Source: Xanthomonas campestris pv. phormiicola | GTDB lineage: Bacteria; Pseudomonadota; Gammaproteobacteria; Xanthomonadales; Xanthomonadaceae | DNA: 64,000 bases | Reading direction: 5' to 3' | Assembly (NCBI GenBank): GCA_025666215.1 | Contig: CP102593.1 | Location: forward strand, 3,609,001-3,673,000 | Shown: positions 19,589 to 28,715 of the stretch, one piece after another | Numbering within the stretch: position 1 is the stretch's first letter | How the letters are laid out: every line of letters begins with the position of its first letter | Program-made: the position numbers and the translations under genes | The notes under the pieces: model-generated | The model's database searches: none | Told to the model about the DNA's origin: nothing | The model's input: only the letters and a program-made list of their open reading frames with translations

Positions 19589-21177
19589 AGCGCTTCGCCG
19601 CGCTGTACCGGCAGCTGGACCAGAGCACCGCGACGCTGGACAAGCGCGCCGCGCTGGTCGCGTATTTCGAACAGGCGCCGCCGGCCGATGCCGCTTGGGC
19701 GATCTGGCTGCTGAGCGGCGGCAAGCTGCGGCGCATCGCCAACACCCGCGAACTGCGCGAGTGGATCGCGCAGGAAAGCAGCCTGCCCGGCTGGCTGGTG
19801 GACGACAGCTACGACCATGTCGGCGATCTCGCCGAAACCCTGACCCTGTTGCTCGACGATCCGGCCGCAGCCTCCGATCCGGCGCCGCTGCGCGACTGGA
19901 TCGAGGAACGCCTGCTTCCGGTCGCCGCACAGGACGAGGCCGCGCGCCACGCCGCGGTACTGGCCGGCTGGCGCAGCCTGGCGTTCGACGAGCGCCTGCT
20001 GTTCAACAAGCTGCTGACCGGCGCGCTGCGCGTGGGCGTGTCGCAGCGGCTGGTGCAGCAGGCGCTGGCGGCGATGTCGGGCATCGACATCGCGCGCATC
20101 GCCCAGCGCATGCTCGGCGCGTGGTCGCCGACCCCGGCCGCACTGGAAGATTTGTTGTCGCACGAGGTGCTGGCCAGCGACCGCCAGCAGCCCTACCCGT
20201 TCTTCCTGGCTTCGCCGCTGGAAAACGCCGTGGCCACGCTGGGCGCGATCGACGACTGGCAACTGGAATGGAAGTGGGACGGCATCCGCCTGCAGTTGAT
20301 CCGCCGCGCCGGCGAGACGGCGCTGTGGTCGCGCGGCGAGGAACGCCTGGACGGCCGCTTCCCCGAGATCGAGACCGCCGCGGCCACGCTGCCACGCGAT
20401 GCGGTGATCGACGGCGAACTGCTGGGCTGGCGCGACGGCGACATCGCGCCGCTGCCGTTCACCGCGCTGCAGACCCGCATCCAGCGCCGCAAGCCCGGCG
20501 CCAAGACGCTGGCCGACACGCCGGCGCGGGTGCTCGCCTACGACCTGCTGGAGCTGGACGGCATCGACCTGCGCGAGCAGCCGCTGGCGCAGCGCCGCGC
20601 GCAGCTGCAGGCCTTGCTCGCTGCGCATGCCGATCCGCGCATCGTGCTGTCGCCGCAGGTACAGGCCGCCTCGTGGGAAGACGCCGCAACGCTGCGCGAG
20701 GATTCGCGCGAGCGCGGCGTGGAAGGGCTGATGCTCAAGCGCGCCGCGTCGCCCTACCAATCCGGGCGCCGCCGCGGCGACTGGTGGAAGTGGAAGATCG
20801 AACCGCTGACCATCGACGCGGTGCTGCTGTACGCGCAGGCCGGTCACGGCCGCCGCAGCACGCTGTACACCGACTACACCTTCGGACTGTGGGACGGCGC
20901 GCAACTGGTGCCGGTGGCCAAGGCGTATTCGGGCCTGGACGACAGCGAGATCCTGGCGCTGGACCGCTGGATCCGCGCGCACACCACCGAGCGCTTCGGC
21001 CCGGTGCGCGCGGTGACGCCGTACCACGTGTTCGAACTCGGTTTCGAGGCGGTGAACAAGAGCAGCCGGCACAAGTCCGGCATCGCGGTGCGCTTCCCGC
21101 GCATCCTGCGCTGGCGCCACGACAAGCCGTTCGCCGAGGCCGACCGGCTGGCCACGTTGCAGGCGCTGGCGCGATGA
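19585..21177 (+). CDS. ATP-dependent DNA ligase
   Basis: 530 residues. An N-terminal DNA-binding domain (about 1-200) is followed by the nucleotidyltransferase domain with motif I EWKWDGIR, Lys230 being the AMP-accepting residue. Further motifs are VIDGELLGW (III), GVEGLMLKR (IV) and WWKWKIE (V), then the OB-fold. Unlike the replicative NAD+-dependent LigA, such ligases act in repair. The start overlaps the preceding exonuclease stop, and its own stop overlaps the helicase start (ATGA in both cases). Confidence 0.93.
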   Translation: MKRFAALYRQLDQSTATLDKRAALVAYFEQAPPADAAWAIWLLSGGKLRRIANTRELREWIAQESSLPGWLVDDSYDHVGDLAETLTLLLDDPAAASDPAPLRDWIEERLLPVAAQDEAARHAAVLAGWRSLAFDERLLFNKLLTGALRVGVSQRLVQQALAAMSGIDIARIAQRMLGAWSPTPAALEDLLSHEVLASDRQQPYPFFLASPLENAVATLGAIDDWQLEWKWDGIRLQLIRRAGETALWSRGEERLDGRFPEIETAAATLPRDAVIDGELLGWRDGDIAPLPFTALQTRIQRRKPGAKTLADTPARVLAYDLLELDGIDLREQPLAQRRAQLQALLAAHADPRIVLSPQVQAASWEDAATLREDSRERGVEGLMLKRAASPYQSGRRRGDWWKWKIEPLTIDAVLLYAQAGHGRRSTLYTDYTFGLWDGAQLVPVAKAYSGLDDSEILALDRWIRAHTTERFGPVRAVTPYHVFELGFEAVNKSSRHKSGIAVRFPRILRWRHDKPFAEADRLATLQALAR

Positions 21178-23714
21178 CGCCACAGGCGCGCAAGCGCCCG
21201 GCCGATGCGCCGCTGTACGCGTGGTTCGCCGCGCAGGGCTGGCAACCGCTGCCATTCCAGCGCGCGCTGTGGCAGCACTATCTGGACGGCGGCTCCGGGC
21301 TGCTGCACACGCCCACCGGCAGCGGCAAGACCCTGGCCGCGTTCGGCGGCCCGCTGCTGGAAGGCCTGCGCGAACAGGCGGCGCTGCAGGCGGCCGCACG
21401 CAAGGCGCCGCGCCGCAGCAAGGCTGCCGCCAGCACAAGCACGTCGGCACCGGCCACGCGCGCGCGCCGGCAAGCGCAGCGCGCGCTGAAAGTGCTGTGG
21501 ATCACCCCGCTGCGCGCGCTCGCCGCCGACACCCTGCGCGCGCTGCGCGAACCGGCGGAAGCGCTGGGCCTGGACTGGCAGATCGGCCTGCGCACCGGCG
21601 ATGCCAGCGCGCGCGACAAGCGCCTGGCGCGCAGCGGCAAGCTCGACGTGCTGGTGACCACGCCCGAATCGCTGGCGCTGCTGCTGTCCTATCCGGACAC
21701 CGCGCCGCAGCTGGCGACGCTGCGCTGCGTGATCGTCGACGAATGGCACGAGTTGCTCGGCAACAAGCGCGGCGTGCTGCTGCAGCTGTGCCTGGCGCGG
21801 CTGCGCGCTTGGGCGCCGGCGCTGCGTACCTGGGGGCTGTCGGCCACGCTCGGCAATCTGGACGAGGCCCGCGATGTGCTGCTCCCGCACGTGGCGGATG
21901 CGCCGATCGTGGCTGGGGTCAAGCCGCGCACGCTGACCCTGGAAACGCTGGCCCCGGCCAGCGGCGAGCGCTTCCCCTGGGCCGGCCACCTTGGCCTGGC
22001 GCAGTTGCCGCGGGTGCTGGAAAAACTGTTCGCGCTGCGCAGCAGCCTGCTGTTCACCAACACCCGCGCGCAGGCCGAACTGTGGCACCAGGCGCTGGAA
22101 TCGGTATGGCCGGAAGACACGCGGACGCTGGCCCTGCACCACGGCTCGCTGGACCCGGCGCTGCGCCGCGCCGCCGAACAAGGCCTGCGCGACGGCAGCC
22201 TGCGCTGCGTGGTGGCGACCTCGAGCCTGGACCTGGGCGTGGATTTTCCCGCGGTCGACCAGGTACTGCAGATCGGCAGCCCCAAGGGCGTGGCGCGATT
22301 GCTGCAGCGCGCCGGCCGCGCCAGGCACCGTCCCGGCGAGGCCGGCCACGTGCTTTGCGTGCCCTCGCATGCGCTGGAGTTGGTCGAGTACGCCGCCGCG
22401 CGCCGCGCCATCGCCCACGGCCGCATCGAATCGCGCCCGTCCCCGCGGCTGTCGCTGGACGTGCTGGCGCAGCATTGTGTGAGCTGCGCGCTGGGCGGCG
22501 GCTTCCGCGCCGATGCCTTGCTCGACGAGATCCGCGGCACCGCTGCGTTCGCCGCGCTCGATGCGTCCACCTGGGCCGCGGTGCTGGACTTCGTCGTGCA
22601 GGGCGGCCGTGCGCTGGCGCAGTACCCGGACTACCGCAAGGTGGTGCTGGACGAGGACGGCGTGTACCGCGTGCACGACCGCCGCATCGCGCTGCGCCAT
22701 CGCCTGTCGATCGGCACCATCACCAGCGATGGCAGCGTGGCGGTGCGCTTCCTGCGCGGCGGCCGGCTCGGCGCGGTGGAAGAGCAGTTCGTCGGCCGCC
22801 TGCGCCGTGGCGACCGTTTCCAATTCGCCGGACGCCTGCTGGAACTGGTGCGGCTGGAAGACATGACCGCCTACGTACGCCTGGCCAAGGGCGGCGACGG
22901 CAGCGTGCCGAAATGGATGGGCGGGCGCATGCCGCTGTCCTCGGCGCTGGCGCGCGAAGTGGAAGCGGTGTTCGCCGAGCCGCGCGGCGAGGAGGAACTG
23001 CGCGCCTTGGCGCCGCTGCTCGGCCTGCAGCGCGCGCTGTCGGCGCTGCCGTCGCCGCAGCGGCTGCTGGTGGAGAGCGTGCGCGCGCGCGATGGCCGCC
23101 ACGTGTTCGTCTATCCGTTCGCCGGGCGCCAGGTGCACGAAGGCCTGGCCGCGCTGCTGGCGCTGCGCTGGGGCCGGCGCCAGCGCAATACCTTCAGCTT
23201 CGCCGCCAACGACTACGGCCTGGTGCTGTCGCCGGCGCAGGACGTGGTCGCCGATGAACCCCTGCTGCGCGAACTGCTCAGCCCCGAGCATCTGTTCGAG
23301 GACCTGCGCGAAAGCCTCAACCTGGGCGAACTGGCGCGGCGCCAGTTCCGCGAGATCGCGCGCGTATCCGGCCTGCTGCCGCCGAGCCTGCCCGGCGGCA
23401 CGCCGCGCAGCCTGCGCCAATTGCAGGCCTCCAGCGGCCTGCTGTACGACGTGCTGAGCCGCTTCGATCCCGGGCACCTGCTGCTGGCGCAGGCCGAACG
23501 CGAAGTGCTGCAGGGCGAGATGGAACTGACCCGGCTCGCCGCCACCCTGCACGACTGCGCCGGGCGCGATCTGGCCGTGTACACGCCGCGCAGCCTGACC
23601 CCGCTGTCGTTCCCGCTGTGGGCCGAGAGCATCCGCGGCCAGCTCAGCACCGAGGACTGGAAGGCGCGGGTGACCCGCGCCGCCGCGCAGCTGGAACAAC
23701 GCCATGCGCGCTGA
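21174..23714 (+). CDS. Ligase-associated Lhr-like DEXH-box helicase
   Basis: 846 residues. SF2 helicase motifs: Walker A TPTGSGKT near residue 45, DEWH box in VIVDEWHELLGNKRG, motif III GLSATLGN, and motif VI-type QRAGRARHRPGE. A long C-terminal region follows, as in the Lhr-Core family, with its winged helix and beta-barrel. Family members translocate 3'-5' on single-stranded DNA and unwind DNA or RNA:DNA hybrids. In this operon type the helicase, ligase, exonuclease and PdeM phosphoesterase are proposed to cooperate in DNA repair. It overlaps the ligase stop and, by 11 bases, the pdeM start. Confidence 0.92.
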   Translation: MTPQARKRPADAPLYAWFAAQGWQPLPFQRALWQHYLDGGSGLLHTPTGSGKTLAAFGGPLLEGLREQAALQAAARKAPRRSKAAASTSTSAPATRARRQAQRALKVLWITPLRALAADTLRALREPAEALGLDWQIGLRTGDASARDKRLARSGKLDVLVTTPESLALLLSYPDTAPQLATLRCVIVDEWHELLGNKRGVLLQLCLARLRAWAPALRTWGLSATLGNLDEARDVLLPHVADAPIVAGVKPRTLTLETLAPASGERFPWAGHLGLAQLPRVLEKLFALRSSLLFTNTRAQAELWHQALESVWPEDTRTLALHHGSLDPALRRAAEQGLRDGSLRCVVATSSLDLGVDFPAVDQVLQIGSPKGVARLLQRAGRARHRPGEAGHVLCVPSHALELVEYAAARRAIAHGRIESRPSPRLSLDVLAQHCVSCALGGGFRADALLDEIRGTAAFAALDASTWAAVLDFVVQGGRALAQYPDYRKVVLDEDGVYRVHDRRIALRHRLSIGTITSDGSVAVRFLRGGRLGAVEEQFVGRLRRGDRFQFAGRLLELVRLEDMTAYVRLAKGGDGSVPKWMGGRMPLSSALAREVEAVFAEPRGEEELRALAPLLGLQRALSALPSPQRLLVESVRARDGRHVFVYPFAGRQVHEGLAALLALRWGRRQRNTFSFAANDYGLVLSPAQDVVADEPLLRELLSPEHLFEDLRESLNLGELARRQFREIARVSGLLPPSLPGGTPRSLRQLQASSGLLYDVLSRFDPGHLLLAQAEREVLQGEMELTRLAATLHDCAGRDLAVYTPRSLTPLSFPLWAESIRGQLSTEDWKARVTRAAAQLEQRHAR

Positions 23715-24354
23715 ACTGGACTGGCGCCTGGCCGGCGAGCCGATGACTCTGCTCGGCGAACGCGCGTTGTACTGGCCGGCGCGCCGGCGGCTGCTGATCG
23801 CCGACCTGCACCTGGGCAAGGCCGACGTGTTCCGCCGCGCCGGCATCGGCCTGCCCAGCGGCGGCACCGCGCTGGACCTGCAACGCCTCGCCGCACTGCT
23901 GCAGGCACAGGACGCGCAGGAACTGTGGATCCTCGGCGACGTGCTGCACGGCGCCGCGCCCGCGGCCGCCTGGCAACGCGACTGGCACGCCTGGCGCGCC
24001 GCGCATCCGCAGTTGCGCGTGGCCGCGATCGCCGGCAACCACGACCGCGCGCTGGCCGGCGCCGGGTTGGACATCGCGCTGCTCGGCGAACAGGTCGAGG
24101 ACGGCCCGTTCGCGCTGCGCCACGATCCGGCGCCGCACCCGCACCTGCACGTGCTGTGCGGACACCTGCATCCGCTGGCGAAGCTGCCCGGCATGCGCCA
24201 ACGCTGGCCGGCCTTCTGGCTGCGCGAGCGGATGACGGTGCTGCCCGCGTTCTCGCAGTTCACCGCCGGCGTGGTGCCGATCCTGGACCCGGACGAACGC
24301 CTGGTCGTCTGCGTCGAAGGCGCGACGCTGGCGTTGCCGGCGGCAATGAAATAG
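23704..24354 (+). CDS. pdeM: Ligase-associated DNA damage response endonuclease PdeM
   Basis: 216 residues. Calcineurin-like metallophosphoesterase motifs are visible in order: ADLHLGK, LGDVLHG, GNHD and CGHLHP, giving the two-metal site. PdeM is a DNA endonuclease/phosphodiesterase commonly encoded with Lhr and the ATP-dependent ligase. It is the last gene of the operon and is followed by a long palindromic repeat. Confidence 0.92.
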   Translation: MRAELDWRLAGEPMTLLGERALYWPARRRLLIADLHLGKADVFRRAGIGLPSGGTALDLQRLAALLQAQDAQELWILGDVLHGAAPAAAWQRDWHAWRAAHPQLRVAAIAGNHDRALAGAGLDIALLGEQVEDGPFALRHDPAPHPHLHVLCGHLHPLAKLPGMRQRWPAFWLRERMTVLPAFSQFTAGVVPILDPDERLVVCVEGATLALPAAMK

Positions 24355-24383
24355 CGCGCCCCCCGGATACGCCGATCGCGCCC

Positions 24384-24448
24384 TGTGGGAGGGACTTCAG
24401 TCCCGACGCGTTATCGGTAAAGCGTCGGGACTGAAGTCCCTCCCACAA
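24384..24448. repeat. REP-like long inverted repeat
   Basis: Arms of about 26 bases, TGTGGGAGGGACTTCAGTCC and its complement, surround a short TTATCGGTAAA-type loop. It lies between convergent pdeM and monooxygenase genes and could fold into a long hairpin in both transcripts. Confidence 0.88.
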
Positions 24449-24530
24449 GAAAGCGCTGGCGCCGCGGCATCGCAACAGGTCGACCGATCGCAGAAACAAC
24501 GTCGTTCGCCACCTGCACGAACGCACTGGC

Positions 24531-25808
24531 TCACTGCACCTGTTCGCCCTGCGCGTGCCCCGCCGCAATCCGTGGCACTGCCGCCGTCTCCGCCAGCGCC
24601 TGCAGAAATCCAGGCTCCAGCGGCAGCTTGCCGAACCACCCGTGCTGGGTACCGCTGAGCACGCGCAGCATGTGCCCGCGACCGCCCGGCATGCGCCCGG
24701 CCGGCCGCATGCCGAGGTCGCGCACGCGCGCCACCAGGTCGCGCTCGGACTGGAACAGCGGGGTCAGCCAGCGGCTCCAGAACTGGTATACCGCCACGTG
24801 CGCGTGCCGCTGCGCCTGGTAGCGCGCCAGCGCCGCGTCCAGGTCCGGGGCTACACGCAAGCTCTCGCTCAACACCCACGCATCCATCAGCGCCATGTTG
24901 ACGCCCTGCCCCAGCTGCGGGCTCATCGAATGCGCCGCGTCGCCGGCCAGCACCAGGCGGCCGCGGTACCAGCGCTGCTGCACCGCGTCGCGATAGCTGG
25001 CCCGTGCCAATTGCGCCGGCTCGCAGACCTGCGCCAGGCGCTCGCGCGCCTGCGGCCACAGCTGCGCGACCTCGTCCAGCCACGCCTCCATGCCGCGCGC
25101 CTGCCAGGCGTCGAAATCGGCGGTGGGCAGGCTCCAGAAGAAACTCATGCGCGGCTCGGGATCGCCGGGCCGGGTACCGACTGGCAGCAGCCCGATCATC
25201 TTGCGCGCGGCCACGTAGCGCTGGCGCAGTTCGTCGGCGAAGGCCCAGTCGCCGCGCGGCAACAGGCACCACAGCGCGCCCCACGGATACAGCCGATCCA
25301 GGCGCGTGCCCTGCACCTGCGCGCGCAACGCCGAGGCCGAACCGTCGCTGGCGATCACCAGATCGAACGGGCCATGCCAGCGCCCATGCTGGTCCTGCAC
25401 CCGGCGCAGGCCGTCGTCGATGGCGACGATGCGCGTGTCGCGCTGCAGCTCGGCATAACCGTCCCACGCCTGCGCCAGCAGCGAGAACAAGGCACCGCGC
25501 TGCATGCCCAGCCCGAACAGGCGCGTATCCAGATCGCGGTAGCGCATGTCCATCACCGCGCGGCCGCACGGCGTCTCGCCGTACAGGCGCCGCACCGGCG
25601 CGCCATGCGCCAGCGCCTGCTCGAGCAGGCCGATCCGCCACAGCACCTGCAACCCGGTCGGCTGCAGCAGGAACCCGGCGCCGACCGGACCCGGCTGCGG
25701 CGCGCGTTCGAACACCTGCACCCGATGGCCGTCGCGCGCCAGCAGCAGCGCCAGCGCCTGGCCCGCCGTGCCGTAGCCGACGATGCCGATCCGCATCCGT
25801 TGCTTCAT
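24531..25808 (-). CDS. FAD-dependent aromatic-ring-type monooxygenase
   Basis: 425 residues from the ATG at 25808 (MKQRMRIGIVGYG). FAD site GIVGYGTAGQALALLLARDG with Glu in VFERAPQPG; the second FAD motif VLAGDAAHSMSPQLGQGVNM is typical of the UbiH/para-hydroxybenzoate hydroxylase group. Such enzymes use NAD(P)H and oxygen to hydroxylate aromatic or quinone substrates. The substrate cannot be told from sequence, and no pathway genes adjoin it. A second in-frame Met four residues later is an alternative start. Confidence 0.85.
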   Translation of the reverse strand: MKQRMRIGIVGYGTAGQALALLLARDGHRVQVFERAPQPGPVGAGFLLQPTGLQVLWRIGLLEQALAHGAPVRRLYGETPCGRAVMDMRYRDLDTRLFGLGMQRGALFSLLAQAWDGYAELQRDTRIVAIDDGLRRVQDQHGRWHGPFDLVIASDGSASALRAQVQGTRLDRLYPWGALWCLLPRGDWAFADELRQRYVAARKMIGLLPVGTRPGDPEPRMSFFWSLPTADFDAWQARGMEAWLDEVAQLWPQARERLAQVCEPAQLARASYRDAVQQRWYRGRLVLAGDAAHSMSPQLGQGVNMALMDAWVLSESLRVAPDLDAALARYQAQRHAHVAVYQFWSRWLTPLFQSERDLVARVRDLGMRPAGRMPGGRGHMLRVLSGTQHGWFGKLPLEPGFLQALAETAAVPRIAAGHAQGEQVQ

Positions 25809-25854
25809 CGCATCCACCGATTGCGGGCGACACCGCAGCGGTATCGCCATCCAT

Positions 25855-25877
25855 AAAAAACCCCGCCGGAGCGGGGC
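25855..25877 (-). terminator. Intrinsic terminator of cold-shock gene
   Basis: On the minus strand GCCCCGC-TCCG-GCGGGG is followed by TTTTTTAT, just downstream of the cold-shock gene. Confidence 0.88.
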
Positions 25878-25905
25878 TCAAAAACAGCTCAGCCGAGCAA
25901 GCGAT

Positions 25906-26112
25906 TTACTCGACAGGCGTAATATTGGAGGCCTGCGCGCCCTTCGGACCCTGGGTCACGTCATAGCTGACACGCTGTCCTTCCTGCAGGCTGCGGAAGC
26001 CCTTGGAATTGATCGCGGAGAAGTGCGCGAATACATCGGCGCTGCCGTCTTCCGGTGAAATAAAGCCAAATCCCTTGGCGTCGTTGAACCACTTGACGGT
26101 ACCGTTCGGCAT
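25906..26112 (-). CDS. Cold-shock domain protein, CspA family
   Basis: 68 residues, the standard length. RNA-binding motifs RNP1 ([11 protein letters not shown]) and RNP2 (DVFAHFSAI) are present in an OB-fold of the CspA type ([17 protein letters not shown]). It binds single-stranded RNA/DNA and melts RNA structure during cold or general stress. Monocistronic, with its own terminator. The 5' leader extends at most about 90 bases to the next gene's stop, shorter than E. coli cspA's thermosensor leader. Confidence 0.96.
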   Translation of the reverse strand: MPNGTVKWFNDAKGFGFISPEDGSADVFAHFSAINSKGFRSLQEGQRVSYDVTQGPKGAQASNITPVE

Positions 26113-26201
26113 GGTGATGCGAGACCTTGTGCAATGAATGGGTGGTGGTTGTGCGGCATCCCGCACCGGCGGAGTATGCAAAGCTTGCGCAACGAAGACA
26201 A

Positions 26202-26948
26202 TCACCCGCGCGCCAGTTCGCCGATCAGCTCCGGCAGCCCCGCCGACGCCGCCTCCACGTTCGCCAGCACCTCGGCCAGGGTGATTTCCTGCGCGTCGCC
26301 GCAGCCTGCGGCCCAGTTGGCCACGATCGCCAGGCACACGTATTCCAGGCCCAATTCGCGCGCCAGGCCCGCTTCCGGCATGCCGGTCATGCCGACCAGA
26401 TCGCAGCCGTCGCGGCGCAACCGCGCGATCTCTGCAATCGTTTCCAATCGCGGTCCCTGGGTGGCGCCGTAGCAGCCGCCATCGACCACCTTGGCGCCGG
26501 TCACGCGCGCGGCGGCCAGTACCTTGCTGCGCAGCATCGGCGAATACGGGTGGCCGAAATCCACGTGCAGCACCTCGCTGCCCGGCTCCTCGCTGAGCGT
26601 GGACACGCGGCCCCAGGTGTAGTCGATGAGTTGGTCCGGGCAGGCCAGCACGCGCGGCCCGAAGCGCTCGCCGATGCCGCCGACGGTGTTGAGCGCGAGC
26701 ACCCGGGTGGCGCCGATTTGCTGCAGCGCCGCAAGGTTTGCGCGGTAATTGATCTTGTGCGGCGGCAGCGAATGGCCCTCGCCGTGCCGGGCCAGGAACG
26801 CGACCCGGTGGCCGAGCAGCGTGCCGATGCGGATCGGGCCGGACGGACTGCCGTAGCGGGTGTCGACCTGGCGGGTCTCCACGTCATCCAGTTGCGCGAG
26901 TTTGTAGACGCCGGTGCCGCCGATGACGGCCAGTGCGATGTTGTCCAT
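26202..26948 (-). CDS. S-methyl-5'-thioinosine phosphorylase (purine phosphorylase family)
   Basis: 248 residues from the ATG at 26948 ([17 protein letters not shown]). Phosphate site [26 protein letters not shown] and the purine-loop region [13 protein letters not shown] are those of MTAP/MTIP enzymes. An Asn in VANWAAG sits where 6-oxopurine-specific members carry Asn, which favours methylthioinosine over methylthioadenosine. This specificity is inference by analogy with the Pseudomonas enzyme. Role: purine and methionine salvage from polyamine or autoinducer by-products. It lies beside hpt, which would recycle the released hypoxanthine. Confidence 0.85.
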   Translation of the reverse strand: MDNIALAVIGGTGVYKLAQLDDVETRQVDTRYGSPSGPIRIGTLLGHRVAFLARHGEGHSLPPHKINYRANLAALQQIGATRVLALNTVGGIGERFGPRVLACPDQLIDYTWGRVSTLSEEPGSEVLHVDFGHPYSPMLRSKVLAAARVTGAKVVDGGCYGATQGPRLETIAEIARLRRDGCDLVGMTGMPEAGLARELGLEYVCLAIVANWAAGCGDAQEITLAEVLANVEAASAGLPELIGELARG

Positions 26949-27023
26949 GCGGATCCTCGAATCAGAACGTGCGCGCACGCCGGCCGCGACGGCCGGCGCG
27001 CAATGGGAAAAAGGCGCCGCGCC

Positions 27024-27578
27024 TCATTCCTTCATCGCGTAGATCGCCGGCAGGTTGCGCAGGCCTTCGTTGACGTCCATGCCGAAGCCGAACACGTAGC
27101 GGTCGGGGACTTCCACGCCCACGTAGTCGGCGTCGACGCCGTCCACGCGGCGGTCGTGGCGCTTGACCGTCATCGCCGCGATGCGCACGTCGGTGGCGCC
27201 CTGCTCCAGGCACCATTGGCGCACCGCCAGCAGGGTCAGGCCTTCGTCGAGGATGTCGTCGAGCAGCAGCACGCGGCGCCCGTACAGCGCGGTGGCCGGG
27301 CGGTGCTTCCACACCAGCTCGCCGCCGACGGTCTCGCCGCGGTAGCGGGTGGCGTGCAGGTAATCCAGCTGCAGGTCCTGGCCGCGCGCGCCCAGTTCCA
27401 GCGCCAGTTGCCCGGCGAACGGCAGCGCGCCGTGCATGATGGTCAGGTAGACCGGGATCTCGCCGCGGTAGTCGGCGGCGATGGCGTCGGCCATGCGCGC
27501 GATGGCCTGGTCGAGGTGCGGACGATCGACCAGCAGGTCGGCCTGGGCCAGGGCCTGGGCGATGGTGAGAGTGGACAT
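27024..27578 (-). CDS. hpt: Hypoxanthine-guanine phosphoribosyltransferase
   Basis: 184 residues. The PRPP-binding loop VLLLDDILDEGLTL and the flexible-loop region TRYRGETVGGELVW are typical of type I phosphoribosyltransferases acting on hypoxanthine/guanine. It converts these bases to IMP/GMP. The start codon overlaps the nagZ stop by one base (TGATG), so the two are translationally coupled. Its product links to the adjacent thioinosine phosphorylase in purine salvage. Confidence 0.92.
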   Translation of the reverse strand: MSTLTIAQALAQADLLVDRPHLDQAIARMADAIAADYRGEIPVYLTIMHGALPFAGQLALELGARGQDLQLDYLHATRYRGETVGGELVWKHRPATALYGRRVLLLDDILDEGLTLLAVRQWCLEQGATDVRIAAMTVKRHDRRVDGVDADYVGVEVPDRYVFGFGMDVNEGLRNLPAIYAMKE

Positions 27579-28585
27579 CAGGCGGTTTTTCCGAAGGTTG
27601 CGAGCAGGTGGGATTGGGTGTGGCCGTAGCGGGCATCGGCGAGCAGGCCGTCCCAGCCGAGGGCGCCGCGGCCGATCAGGCCGAGCAGCGCGGCGGTATT
27701 GAGCGGGCGGTCGCGCACGGCCTGCAGCGAGTCTTCGACCAGTTCGGGATGGCAGACCAGGACCACGTCGCAGCCGGCGTCCAGGTGCGCCGACACGCGC
27801 GCGGCGACGCCGCCGGCGGCGAACGAGGCGGCCATGCCGATGTCGTCGGAGAACACCACGCCGCGGAAGCCCAGGTCCTGGCGCAGGATCTGCTGGATCC
27901 AGCGCGGCGAATAGCCGGCCGGTTCCGGCGCGACCTGCGGGTAGACCACGTGCGCCATCATCACCGCGTCGGCGCCGGCGGCGATGCCGGCGGCGAACGG
28001 CAGCAGGTCCTGCTCGCGCAGTTCCTGCAGCGGGCGCGGATCGACGGCGTTGTCGACGTGGGTGTCTTCCAGCACCGTGCCGTGGCCGGGAAAGTGCTTG
28101 AGGGTGGCGGCCATGCCGACGCTGTGCATGCCGCGCACGTAGGCGCCGGTGAACGCGGCCACCACCTGCGGATCGTCGCTGAAGGCGCGGTCGCCGATCG
28201 CGCGGTTGCCGCGCGCCAGGTCCACCACCGGGGCGAAACTCAGGTCCACGCCGCTGGCGCGGACCTCGCTGGCCATCAGCCAGGCATGCTGCTCGGCCAG
28301 CGCCAGCGCCGCGTCGCGGTCGCGCGCATACAGCGCGCCGAAACCGTGCAGCGGCGGCAACGCGCTGTAGCCCTCGCGGAAGCGCTGTACGCGGCCGCCT
28401 TCCTGGTCCACGCAGATCAGCTGCGGCCGCGGCGCCGCGGCGCGGATCGCCGCGGTCAGCTCCGCGAGCTGCGCCCTGGAGGCGAAGTTGCGCTTGAACA
28501 GGACCACGCCGGCGACGGCATCGTGCTGCAGCCAGTCGCGTTCCTGGGCGGTGAGTTCGGTAGCGGCGACGCCGATCGCGAGCAT
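27578..28585 (-). CDS. nagZ: Beta-N-acetylhexosaminidase NagZ
   Basis: 335 residues from the ATG at 28585, preceded by AGGAGA. GH3 signatures: VDQEGGRVQRF, KHFPGHG with the catalytic His/Asp loop region, and FSDDIGMAA containing the nucleophile Asp. NagZ removes GlcNAc from anhydro-muropeptides in the cytoplasm during cell-wall recycling and so influences AmpC beta-lactamase induction. It overlaps hpt. Length and lack of a signal peptide match cytoplasmic NagZ. Confidence 0.95.
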   Translation of the reverse strand: MLAIGVAATELTAQERDWLQHDAVAGVVLFKRNFASRAQLAELTAAIRAAAPRPQLICVDQEGGRVQRFREGYSALPPLHGFGALYARDRDAALALAEQHAWLMASEVRASGVDLSFAPVVDLARGNRAIGDRAFSDDPQVVAAFTGAYVRGMHSVGMAATLKHFPGHGTVLEDTHVDNAVDPRPLQELREQDLLPFAAGIAAGADAVMMAHVVYPQVAPEPAGYSPRWIQQILRQDLGFRGVVFSDDIGMAASFAAGGVAARVSAHLDAGCDVVLVCHPELVEDSLQAVRDRPLNTAALLGLIGRGALGWDGLLADARYGHTQSHLLATFGKTA

Positions 28586-28715
28586 GCGGGGATTCTCCTG
28601 CCAGCGCTGGTCAGCGCGCCTGGGCGGCATTGTCGCAGATGCCGGCGCCGGCGACAGGCCGCAAGTGCCGTGCGGTGCCGTGCGGTGCCGGCGCGTGCCG
28701 ATGGCGCGCCGTGGC

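Noticed and set aside
20874..24263. Long minus-strand frame opposite ligase, helicase and pdeM
   Set aside because: Shadow of strongly supported genes on the other strand; the translated sequence is low-complexity Gln/Arg/Ala.
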